Of a DNA stretch of 19,679 bases, positions 7,724 to 15,900 are shown in pieces. The position numbers and the translations under genes were made by a program. Position 1 is the stretch's first letter, and each line of letters starts with the position of its first letter. The DNA comes from DAOTVD01 sp034437075 (GTDB taxonomy: Bacteria; Chloroflexota; Anaerolineae; Aggregatilineales; J027). The stretch lies in the NCBI GenBank assembly GCA_034437075.1, contig DAOTVD010000383.1:1-19679 (forward strand). The letters are read 5' to 3'. The notes below the pieces were generated by a model. The model did not search any database. It saw only the letters and a program-made list of their open reading frames with translations, and was not told the origin of the DNA.

Positions 7724-7768
7724 ATACTAGAACTTGGAGATAAAGTCGCGCATAAGCTGTCGTTAAAG
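7724..7768 (-). promoter_or_regulatory. Candidate PHO-regulated promoter of pstS
   Basis: Reading leftward, three similar AT-rich hexamers, CTTTAA, GCTTAT and CTTTAT (within 7739-7768), repeat at steps of 11 and 12 bases. They are followed 9-10 bases later by a -10-like TAGTAT (7724-7729), with no recognisable -35 box. PhoB/PhoP-activated promoters are arranged this way, with direct repeats of about one helical turn replacing the -35. The hexamers do not match the E. coli (CTGTCAT) or Bacillus (TTAACA) boxes exactly. The location upstream of pstS is what makes the call plausible. Confidence 0.35.
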
Positions 7769-7838
7769 AAAATTTTGTTACGCATTAAATTTATTTTCTT
7801 CTTAGGGGCGTTCATGCCTCGCACATCCCCTTGGCCTT

Positions 7839-7847
7839 TGGTATCAT
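7839..7847 (+). promoter_or_regulatory. Candidate extended -10 promoter for the two unknown plus-strand genes
   Basis: TGGTATCAT matches the extended -10 form TGnTATAAT with one change, 72 bases before the preferred start at 7919. No good -35 box is seen. The 257-base divergent region 7662-7918 otherwise holds the pstS promoter elements and an AT-rich block at about 7763-7803. Confidence 0.3.
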
Positions 7848-7918
7848 TACGCTATCCAACCATCATTTGGATGCTAACGTCCTGCATACATGCGAGATTT
7901 GACGCACGGAGAGCTCAC

Positions 7919-8323
7919 ATGGCCACCAACGCAACCACCTGGTTTTATCGTGAACCCGAAACAGGCCGCCCTTACCTGATTGCCGAACGGATTAACCAAA
8001 CCTTTTGGGCCAACCGCATCACGGACATCACATTTTATTGTGTCGATGCGACGCCCCCTTATCGGCTTGTTGGGGTCTGGCAGGGCATTGATGTCGAAAT
8101 TGAATTCGAAGTTGGCAGTGTCTTTATTCTGCGGATGGCCGACAGTGCGCCGCGCTTCATGAAAGGTGTCGCCGAATTGCTCGGCTTTGCGCCCACCGTA
8201 TCTTATACCGATGCTGACGGACGCTTCGTCGCAGAATGGTACGCCCAAGATGCCGCCCAACGCCTGAAGGAAGTCCAAGAAAATCGTAGTTTGCAAAATA
8301 TCAAACTTTATAAGAGAGCATAA
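7919..8323 (+). CDS. Unknown 134-residue protein
   Basis: I do not recognise a family. The protein is soluble-looking, with no signal peptide or membrane helix, and mixed alpha/beta in character. Hydrophobic strand-like segments ITDITFYCVD, YRLVGVWQG and IDVEIEFEVGSVFILRM suggest a small beta-sheet, followed by a charged helical tail (AQDAAQRLKEVQENR). The frame is open upstream to about 7775, but the ATG at 7919 is preferred because GGAGAG lies 5 bases before it (7908-7913), whereas the upstream part is arginine/proline-rich and lacks a ribosome-binding site. Its stop TAA overlaps the ATG of the next gene by one base, so the two are almost certainly co-translated. It is divergent from pstS and may be co-regulated by phosphate, but nothing in the protein shows that. 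Confidence 0.75.
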   Translation: MATNATTWFYREPETGRPYLIAERINQTFWANRITDITFYCVDATPPYRLVGVWQGIDVEIEFEVGSVFILRMADSAPRFMKGVAELLGFAPTVSYTDADGRFVAEWYAQDAAQRLKEVQENRSLQNIKLYKRA

Positions 8324-8895
8324 TGTCTTACGACCCAGAACAAGACTTACGCGCCCTGGAGGCGATGGCTGCTAACCTGACCCCCTACCTGTATGAAAGT
8401 GAAATTTTCGGTGCCCTCTCCAACAGTTTGCCCAAACTAACGGTGGGCGGCATCCTACTACGCCGCTACCGCCTCATGCAGTTGTCAGAATCCCTAGACC
8501 ACCAACAGCAGCAACGCCTGCATGATGCCCTGCTAAATTTCGAGCAACAGCGCTCCGAGTGGATGGTGCATTATGAAGAAAAATTGCAACAAGAAGCCCA
8601 GGCACGCCTCCGAAATTTGCAAGCCTTCAACCAAGACTATCAGCGCGATTGGCGCCAAGTGCGCGACAATCATCTGACCGTGGCCAGCAACCGCACCATT
8701 GTTTATCATGTGCATGTGGAAGCCGAAACGTATAATGCTTGGGAGCCAAGCTTACACGAAACCTTAAATCGTGTGGATCGGGGCTTAGGAGAAATGCTAG
8801 AGCAAGGTGGGGAATTTGTGTGGGATGCCGCTTTACAGCCCCTTTATCCCGCTGAAACATTCTGGTGGTTGTACGGCAAACCAGCGCCCAAATAA
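8323..8895 (+). CDS. Unknown 190-residue protein with central coiled-coil
   Basis: I do not recognise a family. There is no signal peptide or clear membrane helix. The central region (about 55-118) is strongly helical, Gln- and charge-rich (HQQQQRLHDALLNFEQQ, then EEKLQQEAQARLRNLQAFN), and probably forms a coiled coil. The C-terminal region (about 120-186) is mixed, with SNRTIVYHVHVEAETY and an aromatic end (ETFWWLYGKP). The ATG overlaps the previous stop (TAATG), with an AAGAGAG ribosome-binding site inside the upstream gene. The tight overlap implies that the two products act together or need matched amounts. It converges on prmC, with 19 bases between the two coding regions and no clear terminator. 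Confidence 0.78.
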   Translation: MSYDPEQDLRALEAMAANLTPYLYESEIFGALSNSLPKLTVGGILLRRYRLMQLSESLDHQQQQRLHDALLNFEQQRSEWMVHYEEKLQQEAQARLRNLQAFNQDYQRDWRQVRDNHLTVASNRTIVYHVHVEAETYNAWEPSLHETLNRVDRGLGEMLEQGGEFVWDAALQPLYPAETFWWLYGKPAPK

Positions 8896-8914
8896 GCGCG
8901 ATAGCATCCTGGCG

Positions 8915-9778
8915 CTATTGAACTCGTACAATGCGATCATGGCCGGCCAGGTCAGTCTCTACCTTTACCTGGCGATCTGGGAAGGCGGCTTGCGCTAGTT
9001 TCTGGACCGCTGGCCCCTGCGACATGCCGATTTCCATAAGCAATAACCCACCGGGCCGAAGCACCCGTGGCGCATTCTGCAAAAACTGTTCGATCAGCTC
9101 TAGCCCACTCGCGCCACCATGCAAAGCCTTGTAGGGTTCATACCGCGCGACGGGTAAGGTTTCGAGTTCTTCTGTGGCAATATAAGGTAGGTTTGCGACA
9201 ATTAAATCGACCGTTTCACCCTGTGCCACAAGTGGTTCCAGCAGATTACCCTCTAGCCAGCGAATGCGGCTTTCTAACCCCAGATGTCTGCTATTAGCGC
9301 GCGCAATAGCTAGGGCGGTCGGTGAAATCTCGATGCCTGTGACGTGCGCGGTCGGCAGATGTTTGGCCAAAACTAGCGCGATAACCCCACTCCCTGCGCC
9401 AACGTCCACAATAAACGCATGGCGCCCCTTAGCCCAAGAAATGGCCTGCTCGACGAGCAATTCTGTTTCGGGCCGGGGGATCAAGACATCGGGCGTAACG
9501 CTCACCTGAATATCATAGAAGACTTGTTTCCCCAACAGATAAGGAATAGGCACGCCACGCGCCCGCTGAGACACCAGCGCTTGAAAAGCCGTGATTTCCT
9601 CGGTGGTCAGTACCCTATCCGGGTAGCGGATCAGATATTCTTGTTTGACGTGCAATACTTCGCACATCAAAATGCGTGCATCGAGTTGGTGCGTCTCAGA
9701 CTGATCTGCCAGAAGCGCATAGGCCCATTGCAACGCGGTTTGGATGGTGGTGATGGGCCTATCAGACGTATCGGGCAT
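8915..9778 (-). CDS. prmC: PrmC/HemK, peptide chain release factor N5-glutamine methyltransferase
   Basis: Methylates the Gln of the GGQ motif in release factors RF1/RF2 using S-adenosylmethionine. The 287 residues show an N-terminal helical recognition domain (about 1-90), the PrmC-specific VLIPRPETELLVE (98-110), SAM motif I DVGAGSGVI (125-133), an acidic IEIS (149-152) for the ribose hydroxyls, and catalytic-loop NLPYIA (196-201). Most PrmC proteins have NPPY here; the Leu variant keeps Asn and Tyr. A C-terminal LRPGGLLLMEIG follows. It starts 16 bases after the epimerase stop with a weak ribosome-binding site and probably belongs to the same transcript. Identity as PrmC, rather than PrmB or an RNA methylase, rests on PRPETE and the N-terminal domain. 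Confidence 0.93.
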   Translation of the reverse strand: MPDTSDRPITTIQTALQWAYALLADQSETHQLDARILMCEVLHVKQEYLIRYPDRVLTTEEITAFQALVSQRARGVPIPYLLGKQVFYDIQVSVTPDVLIPRPETELLVEQAISWAKGRHAFIVDVGAGSGVIALVLAKHLPTAHVTGIEISPTALAIARANSRHLGLESRIRWLEGNLLEPLVAQGETVDLIVANLPYIATEELETLPVARYEPYKALHGGASGLELIEQFLQNAPRVLRPGGLLLMEIGMSQGPAVQKLAQAAFPDRQVKVETDLAGHDRIVRVQ

Positions 9779-9794
9779 AATAGCGTGCTCTTTC

Positions 9795-10727
9795 TCATAG
9801 GGTGGCGTAGTAGTCCAGCGTACGGGCTAGGCCATCCTGGAACGTGACGCGCGGCTCGTAGCCTAGCATCTGACGCGCTTTCTCAATAGAGGCTCGCGAA
9901 TGTTTAATATCGCCTGGGCGGGTGGGGCCAAAATAGGGCGTAATTTCTTTGCCCAAGAGGGTGTTTAATTGCGCGACTAAATCCAGCAAGGTAATCCGAT
10001 CTCCGCAAGCGATATTGAAAATTTCGCCCTGAGCTTCGGGCGTATGCATGGTCAGCATATTCCCCAGTACGACATTCTCAATGTAGGTGAAATCGCGCGA
10101 TTGGGTGCCATCACCATGCACAATTGGTGGTTGGTCGTCTAGCATAGCTGTCGTGAACAACGGAATCACCGCCGCATAATCTGATTGTGGGTCTTGGCGC
10201 GGCCCAAAGACATTGAAATAGCGAATAACGGCTGTTTGCAGGTCATACACTTCATTAAAGGCCAGGCAATACCCCTCCGCAGCGACTTTGGCCGCGGCAT
10301 AAGGCGACTTGACACGCGGCATCATGTCTTCGGATTTATGTTCTATGGGCACATCACCATAAGCAGAGGACGAACCGGCAAATACCACCCGCTGGACACC
10401 CGCATCACGCGCAGCTAACAGCACATTCACCGTGCCCGTGACGTTGACATCGTGGCTTTCTAGTGGGTTGGCCACCGAGCGCGGCACAGAGGGAAAGGCG
10501 GCTTGATGAAACACATAATCCACGCCTTGCATATGCGTGCTCAAGCCCTCGGCATCACGAATATCAACTTCGTATAACGCGACATCTTTAATAATGTGTT
10601 GCAAATTGTGCCGATGGCCTGTACTTAAATTATCAATGACGATCACTTCGTGGCCCTCATGGAGCAAATGCTCCACTAAATGAGAACCAATGAAGCCTGC
10701 GCCCCCCGTAACCATATACTTGCTCAT
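9795..10727 (-). CDS. UDP-glucose/UDP-GlcNAc 4-epimerase family protein
   Basis: NAD-dependent sugar-nucleotide epimerase of the extended short-chain dehydrogenase family, making precursors for surface glycans. The preferred start MSKYMVTGGAGFIGSH gives 310 residues. The frame runs on to 10853, but that extension lies inside the upstream gene and precedes the Rossmann fold. Motifs: GGAGFIG (8-14), GSSSAYGD (118-125), catalytic Y143xxxK147, and YFNVFGPRQDP followed by YAAVIP. The segment HQAAFPSVPRSVANP is typical of WbpP/TviC-type UDP-GlcNAc 4-epimerases, so an N-acetylated substrate is likely, but substrate cannot be fixed from sequence. The ATG overlaps the stop of the GT4 gene as ATGA and has GAGG upstream. 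Confidence 0.9.
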   Translation of the reverse strand: MSKYMVTGGAGFIGSHLVEHLLHEGHEVIVIDNLSTGHRHNLQHIIKDVALYEVDIRDAEGLSTHMQGVDYVFHQAAFPSVPRSVANPLESHDVNVTGTVNVLLAARDAGVQRVVFAGSSSAYGDVPIEHKSEDMMPRVKSPYAAAKVAAEGYCLAFNEVYDLQTAVIRYFNVFGPRQDPQSDYAAVIPLFTTAMLDDQPPIVHGDGTQSRDFTYIENVVLGNMLTMHTPEAQGEIFNIACGDRITLLDLVAQLNTLLGKEITPYFGPTRPGDIKHSRASIEKARQMLGYEPRVTFQDGLARTLDYYATL

Positions 10728-11749
10728 GAAAACCTCGTGTAAGCGTATTCCAGCCAGCCGAACGCCGTGAGCGCTACTGACCCAAAAACAAACATCAGCA
10801 CCAATGCTTCCGCCGGGGTTGCCTGGCTCAGATAAATGGCCAACACACCGCACAGCGCCGCAACGCTATACAAAGTGAGCACTGCGCGCGGCTGGCTGAG
10901 CCCAGCGCGCACAAGCCGATGGGAAACATGGTCTTTCCCGCCTAGAAATGGCGAACGCCCTTCTCTTAGGCGCGTAAATGTGACCAGCGACGTATCAAAA
11001 ATGGGCACAAATAGCACCAACACCGGAATAATCCAGGTGACCTGGATGGTCTGCGCGGGGAACTGCAACTTAATCCCGAGCATGGCGAGCAAGAATCCCA
11101 GCACTAAGCTGCCTGTATCGCCCATGAAGGTCGAGGCGGGGTTAAAGTTATAGCGCAGAAAACCGAGCGTCGCGCCGCATAATGCCCCCGACAAGCTAGC
11201 GACCAAGATCAACTCTTGGCTGGCAGCCAATATAAAGAACGTACCGGCTGCAATCGCAGAGACGCCAGCGGCTAGGCCATCCATATTATCCATAAAATTG
11301 ATGGCGTTAATGATGCCCACCATCCAGAACAAGGTCAGCGCATAATCCAAAAGTGGTAAATTAAAGATTTGAATCTGAATGCCAACCCCAATCATCAGCA
11401 AACCCGCGCACATTTGAGCGCCAAGCTTGACGAGTGGACGCATCCCATAGCGATCATCCCACAGCCCAACCCCTGCTAGCCAAACACACCCGATGACCAC
11501 CCCGATAAACTCGATGAAGAATTCTTCAACTTGAAAGACGCTGGTGGCGAGGGCAAAGACGGCCAAGGTTGCGAATAAAAACGCCACCAAAATGGCCAAC
11601 CCACCTAACATGGGCATCGGTTCGACATGGATTTTGCGATGATTGGGTTGGTCAACCACGTTCCAGCGCAAGGCGATTTGGCGTGTCACGGGCGTAAATC
11701 CATAAGCGACCAGAAAACCGATGACCACTAAGGGGACAAATTGCAACAT
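10724..11749 (-). CDS. Undecaprenyl-phosphate sugar-1-phosphate transferase (WecA/TagO type GT4)
   Basis: Integral membrane enzyme that transfers GlcNAc-1-P (or a related sugar phosphate) from UDP-sugar to undecaprenyl phosphate, the first step in cell-wall polymers or O-glycans. About ten hydrophobic helices are visible. Family motifs: VDQPNHRKIHVEPMPMLGG near the N-terminus, GLWDDRYG with the catalytic Asp pair (about 95-102 from the ATG), NFMDNMDGLAAG (about 151-162), TFMGDTGSLVLGF, and the His-rich GKDHVSHRL (about 271-279) that separates WecA/TagO from MraY. The start is uncertain: ATG 11749 puts AAGG only 3 bases away, while GTG 11779 has no ribosome-binding site but could be leaderless. 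It forms an overlapping pair with the epimerase, fitting a shared glycan pathway. Confidence 0.93.
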   Translation of the reverse strand: MLQFVPLVVIGFLVAYGFTPVTRQIALRWNVVDQPNHRKIHVEPMPMLGGLAILVAFLFATLAVFALATSVFQVEEFFIEFIGVVIGCVWLAGVGLWDDRYGMRPLVKLGAQMCAGLLMIGVGIQIQIFNLPLLDYALTLFWMVGIINAINFMDNMDGLAAGVSAIAAGTFFILAASQELILVASLSGALCGATLGFLRYNFNPASTFMGDTGSLVLGFLLAMLGIKLQFPAQTIQVTWIIPVLVLFVPIFDTSLVTFTRLREGRSPFLGGKDHVSHRLVRAGLSQPRAVLTLYSVAALCGVLAIYLSQATPAEALVLMFVFGSVALTAFGWLEYAYTRFS

Positions 11750-11785
11750 ATACCTTGCTTCGATGATCCAAACAGACACGAGGCA

Positions 11786-11791
11786 AGTATA
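11786..11791 (-). promoter_or_regulatory. Candidate -10 box for the GT4-epimerase-prmC operon
   Basis: TATACT (5 of 6 to consensus) lies 7 bases before the alternative GTG start at 11779, so transcription could begin at or next to that codon. No -35 box stands at the proper distance. Confidence 0.3.
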
Positions 11792-11827
11792 ACGCGCGTG
11801 GTGGGGAATGTATACCCTTGTCAGATC

Positions 11828-11872
11828 AGAAAAGGGTCAGCGCCCAAAACTATTCAGGGTTTAGGCGCTGAC
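11828..11872 (-). terminator. Intrinsic terminator after the nifJ operon
   Basis: A perfect 9-bp inverted repeat, GTCAGCGCC (11836-11844) with GGCGCTGAC (11864-11872), 19-base loop. On the minus strand it is followed by CCTTTTCT. It lies just past the stop of the DHOD-like gene and before the GT4 gene, where a stop for the nifJ transcript is expected. The loop is long and the T-run short, so termination may be partial. Confidence 0.6.
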
Positions 11873-11886
11873 GGGTACTGCTAGGC

Positions 11887-12894
11887 TTAGCGTAGGATAT
11901 AATCGGGCGGGATGGTGCTTACCGCGTCGATATACTGCGCCCGCTCAAACTGAGATGATGCGCCGCTCTTCATCTGGCTCATGCTGCCCTGCATTTGCTT
12001 CACGGATTCATACTCGTGTTCTTGCATCCAGGTCAGCATTTGGCTTTCCACTGTTTGGAAGCGCTCGACGCCATAGCGTAACAGTGCCGAGGCCATCATG
12101 GTGACATTCGCGCCGACCATCAGCATTTTGATGGCGTCGGTGCCCATATGAATGCCGCTTGTCGCCGCGAAATCAACCGCCACCCGGCCATATAGCATGG
12201 CAATCCAGCGCATGGGCAAGCGTAGCGATTGCTCGGTGCTTAGCAAAACGTTCGAGCGGACTTCGAGTTCTTCCAGGTCGATGTCCGGTTGGTAGAAGCG
12301 GTTGAACAACACCAGTGAGTCGGCGCCAGCTTGTTCAAGCTGCTTGGCCATATAAGACATATTGCTGAAGAATGGGCCCAGCTTGACCGCTAGCGGCAGC
12401 TTTACGGCCTCACGCACAGCTTTCACAATGTCGATATAAGCCTGCTCGACTTCCGCACTAGGCAGATTTATATCGGTTGGGATGTAGTAAATATTGAGTT
12501 CAAGCGCATCGGCCCCGGCGGCTTCGATTTCCTTCGCGAAGCCCGTCCAACCGCCTAATGAGGTGCCGTTCAAGCTGGCGATAATGGGAATATCTACCGC
12601 TGCCTTCACGGCCTGGATATGCTCTAGATAGTGCGCGGAGGTCACGTGCAGTTCATCTGGCTCCGGGAAGTAGGTGATCGCTTCGGCAAAGCTTTCGATG
12701 CCGTAAGTCAGATGGTGGTGGATTTCCTCTTGCTCTTGCTTGAGTTGTTCCTCAAAGAGTGAGTACAACACCACGGCGGAGGCGCCCGCGTCTTCCATCC
12801 GGCGCACGGAACTTACCTCATGAGACAGGGGAGAGGCCGAGGCCACCAACGGTGTCCTCAGATTCATCCCCAGGTACGTCGTACTTAAATCCAT
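11887..12894 (-). CDS. Dihydroorotate dehydrogenase-like flavoprotein, nifJ partner
   Basis: TIM-barrel, FMN-dependent oxidoreductase of the dihydroorotate dehydrogenase superfamily (335 residues from the preferred start). Visible: TPLVASASPLSHE at the N-terminus, PIIASLNGTSLGGWTGFAKEIEAAGA, PLAVKLGPFFSNM, and ADSLVLFNRFYQPDIDLE. This matches the subgroup usually annotated 'dihydroorotate dehydrogenase-like', often found next to nifJ; its reaction is not established, and it is probably not the pyrimidine enzyme because no pyr genes are near. The ATG at 12900 is only 3 bases from GGAG, whereas the ATG at 12894 is 9 bases away and gives the usual MDLSTTYLG N-terminus, so it is preferred. It begins within 13 bases of the nifJ stop, with the ribosome-binding site overlapping that stop codon. 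Confidence 0.88.
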   Translation of the reverse strand: MDLSTTYLGMNLRTPLVASASPLSHEVSSVRRMEDAGASAVVLYSLFEEQLKQEQEEIHHHLTYGIESFAEAITYFPEPDELHVTSAHYLEHIQAVKAAVDIPIIASLNGTSLGGWTGFAKEIEAAGADALELNIYYIPTDINLPSAEVEQAYIDIVKAVREAVKLPLAVKLGPFFSNMSYMAKQLEQAGADSLVLFNRFYQPDIDLEELEVRSNVLLSTEQSLRLPMRWIAMLYGRVAVDFAATSGIHMGTDAIKMLMVGANVTMMASALLRYGVERFQTVESQMLTWMQEHEYESVKQMQGSMSQMKSGASSQFERAQYIDAVSTIPPDYILR

Positions 12895-12907
12895 GCTCAT
12901 CGTCTCC

Positions 12908-15900
12908 TTAGCTTTCGGGTGTTGGCCAGGGCTGGGCCAGTTGCTCGTAGAAGGCCCACCGCTCGTTGATTTCTTGCTGGGCCAGTTGCGCTAGTTCCTT
13001 GGCCGCTTGGGGGCGGCTCTTGGCCAGCATCTTGAAGCGGTTTTCCATCTTCATGTATTGATCGATAGGAAGCTTAGGCTTACGAGAGTCCAACATTAGC
13101 GGATTCTGGCCTTGCGCGGCACGCTCAGGATGGTAGCGATAAAGCAGCCATTGGCCGGAGTTCACCGCCGCTTTTTGATCTTCCATGGCTGTCGTCATAT
13201 TGATACCATGCGCAACGCAATGGCTATAGGCGATGATGAGCGAGGGGCCATCGTAGGCTTCGGCTTCGATGAAGGCACGTAAGGTGTGTTCGTCTTTAGC
13301 CCCCATAGCCACACTCGCGATGTAGGCACTGCCGTAGGACATAGCCATCAGGCCGAGGTCTTTCTTGCCAACCGGCTTACCACCAGCCGCAAACTTGGCC
13401 ACCGCTGCCAACGGCGTGGCTTTAGAAGCCTGGCCACCCGTGTTCGAGTAAACTTCTGTATCTAGCACCAGCAAGTTAACGTTGTAACCACTGGCCAGCA
13501 CATGATCGACACCGCCGAAGCCAATGTCGTAGGCCCAACCATCGCCACCCAAAATCCATACGCTGCGTTTAACCAGATTGTCGGCTAGTTCCAGCAGATA
13601 CTGCGCACGGGTTGTACCCAGTTTGGCGAGCGCCTCTTTCAGGATAGCCACATTTGCGCGTTGTTCGAAGATGTCCGCTTCGTCTTTCTGAGGGTTATCA
13701 AGCAAAGCTTGCACGAGCGTTTCGTCAAGCTCGCTGGCCAAGCCTTGCAATAGCTCGGTGGCCTGTTCTTTTTGTTTATCAACGGACAGGCGCATACCCA
13801 AGCCGAATTCGGCATTGTCTTCAAACAAGGAGTTCGACCACGTCGGGCCGCGTCCGTCCTTATTGGTCGAATACGGCGTGGTGGGCAAGTTACCGCCATA
13901 GATGGATGAACAACCAGTGGCGTTGGCAATGAGCATACGATCGCCAAAAAGTTGGGTCATCAGTTTGACATATGGTGTCTCGCCACAGCCCGCACACGCG
14001 CCAGAGAACTCAAAGAGTGGTTCTTGAACTTGTTGCTGACGAATAGTAGACAGCTTGATCTCGCGCCGATCCATCTCTGGAATATCCAGGAAGAAATTCC
14101 AATTAGCGATTTCTTCTTCAACAATCGGTTCTTGGGGTTCCATATTGATGGCTTTGTACCCCACCGCCGATTTGTTCTTCGCGGGGCAAATTTCTACGCA
14201 GATACCGCAAGCGGTGCAGTCTTCTGGCGATACCTGAACCGTATACTTCAGGTGACGCCAGTCTTTTTCGCGGGCATCGGCTGCCTTGAAGCCTTCCGGC
14301 GCACTGGCCAGAACTTCGGGCTCGTAGGCTTTAATGCGGATCACCGCATGGGGGCACACAAACGCGCACTTACCACATTGGATACACACATCGGGGTCCC
14401 AAACGGGGATTTCATGCGCCAGATTGCGTTTTTCGTATTTGGTTGTTCCCACCGGGTATGTACCGTCGATGGGCAAAACGCTAACGGGCAAGAGGTCGCC
14501 TTTGCGGGCGATCATCGTGCCCAGCACATCGCGCACGAAAGGCGGCGCGTCGGCGGGTACCGGGGGCCGTAGGTCGGCGTCGCTGGTGACTTCTTGCGGC
14601 ACCTGGACTTCATACAGGTTATCCAGCGTGGCGTCCACCGCGTCTAAATTCTTCTGGACGATGGTATCGCCTTTTTTGCCGTACGTTTGCCGGATCGATT
14701 CCTTGATTTCGGCGATAGCGTCTTCGCGCGGCAAAATGCCCGAAATCGCAAAGAAGCAGGTTTGCATAACTGTGTTGATCCGCCCGCCCATGCCGGCGTT
14801 GCGTGCCACTTCATAGGCATTGATGACGTAGAATTTCAGGTCTTTTTCGATGATGGCGGCTTGCACATTGCGCGGCAAGATATCCCACACATCATCCGGC
14901 CCGGCGGTTGTGTTCAGCAAGAATGTTCCGCCAGGGACGATTTCGCCCATCATATCCAGCGTTTGTAAAAAGACGGGCTGATGACACGCTAGGAAATTCG
15001 CTTGGCTGACCAAATAGGTCGAGCGGATGGGTTCTGGGCCGAAGCGCAGATGCGACACCGTAACCGAACCGGCTTTCTTCGAGTCGTAGACGAAATAGCC
15101 CTGGGCATAGTTGTTGGTGTTTTCGCCAATGATCTTGATCGAGTTTTTGTTCGCGCCCACCGTGCCGTCGGAACCCAGGCCATAAAAGATGCCGCGTACC
15201 ACGCTATCCGGCTCAATCGAGAAGCTCGGGTCGTATTCCAGGCTGGTTTGGGTCACATCGTCGGTGATACCGATAGTGAAGTGATCTTTGGGCGTGTCCT
15301 GGGCCAAATTCTCATACACTGCGCGGATCATCGCAGGTGTAAATTCTTTGGACGACAAGCCATAGCGCCCGCCAACCACGACTGGCATGCTATCTAAGGC
15401 ACCAAAACCTTTGTTCAGCCCCTCGTAAAGCGCTTGCAGCACATCCAAATGGAGCGGTTCTGCTCCGGCGCCGGGCTCCTTGGTGCGATCAAGCACACCA
15501 ATAGCGCGGGTGGTCGCGGGCAAGGACTCCATAAAACGCTTGATATCGAATGGACGATAGAGCCGGACTTTCACCACACCGACCTTTTCGCCCTGCGCGG
15601 TCAAGTAATCGACCGTCTCATGGACGGTTTCGGCTCCCGAGCCCATCAGTACCAAGACGTATTCGGCATCCGGCGCGCCATAATATTCGTAAATGTAATA
15701 TTGGCGACCGGTTAAGTCCGCGAATTGATCCATCAAGTCTTGCACGGTGACCGGGCATTCCATGTAGTAGCGATTAACCGTTTCGCGTGCTTGGAAGTAA
15801 ACATCGGGGTTCTGCGCTGTGCCGCGAATAATCGGATTATCCGGCGTCATGGCGCGTGCGCGGTGCTGGCTGACCTGTTGGTCGTCAATCATCGCGCGTA

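Noticed and set aside
7775..7918. N-terminal extension of the first unknown plus-strand gene
   Set aside because: No ribosome-binding site. The ATG at 7919 has GGAGAG at good spacing, and the upstream part overlaps the candidate promoter.
8890..8925. Inverted repeats ATAGC/GCTAT and AGCGC/GCGCT between the coiled-coil gene and prmC
   Set aside because: Stems of 5 bp only, mutually exclusive, and without a T-run; not distinguishable from chance.
10728..10853. N-terminal extension of the epimerase
   Set aside because: The extra 42 residues lie inside the GT4 gene in another frame and precede the Rossmann GxxGxxG, which normally sits at the very N-terminus.
13952..14572. 206-residue open frame antisense to nifJ
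   Set aside because: Overlaps the conserved ferredoxin domain of nifJ on the opposite strand, and no recognisable family is seen.
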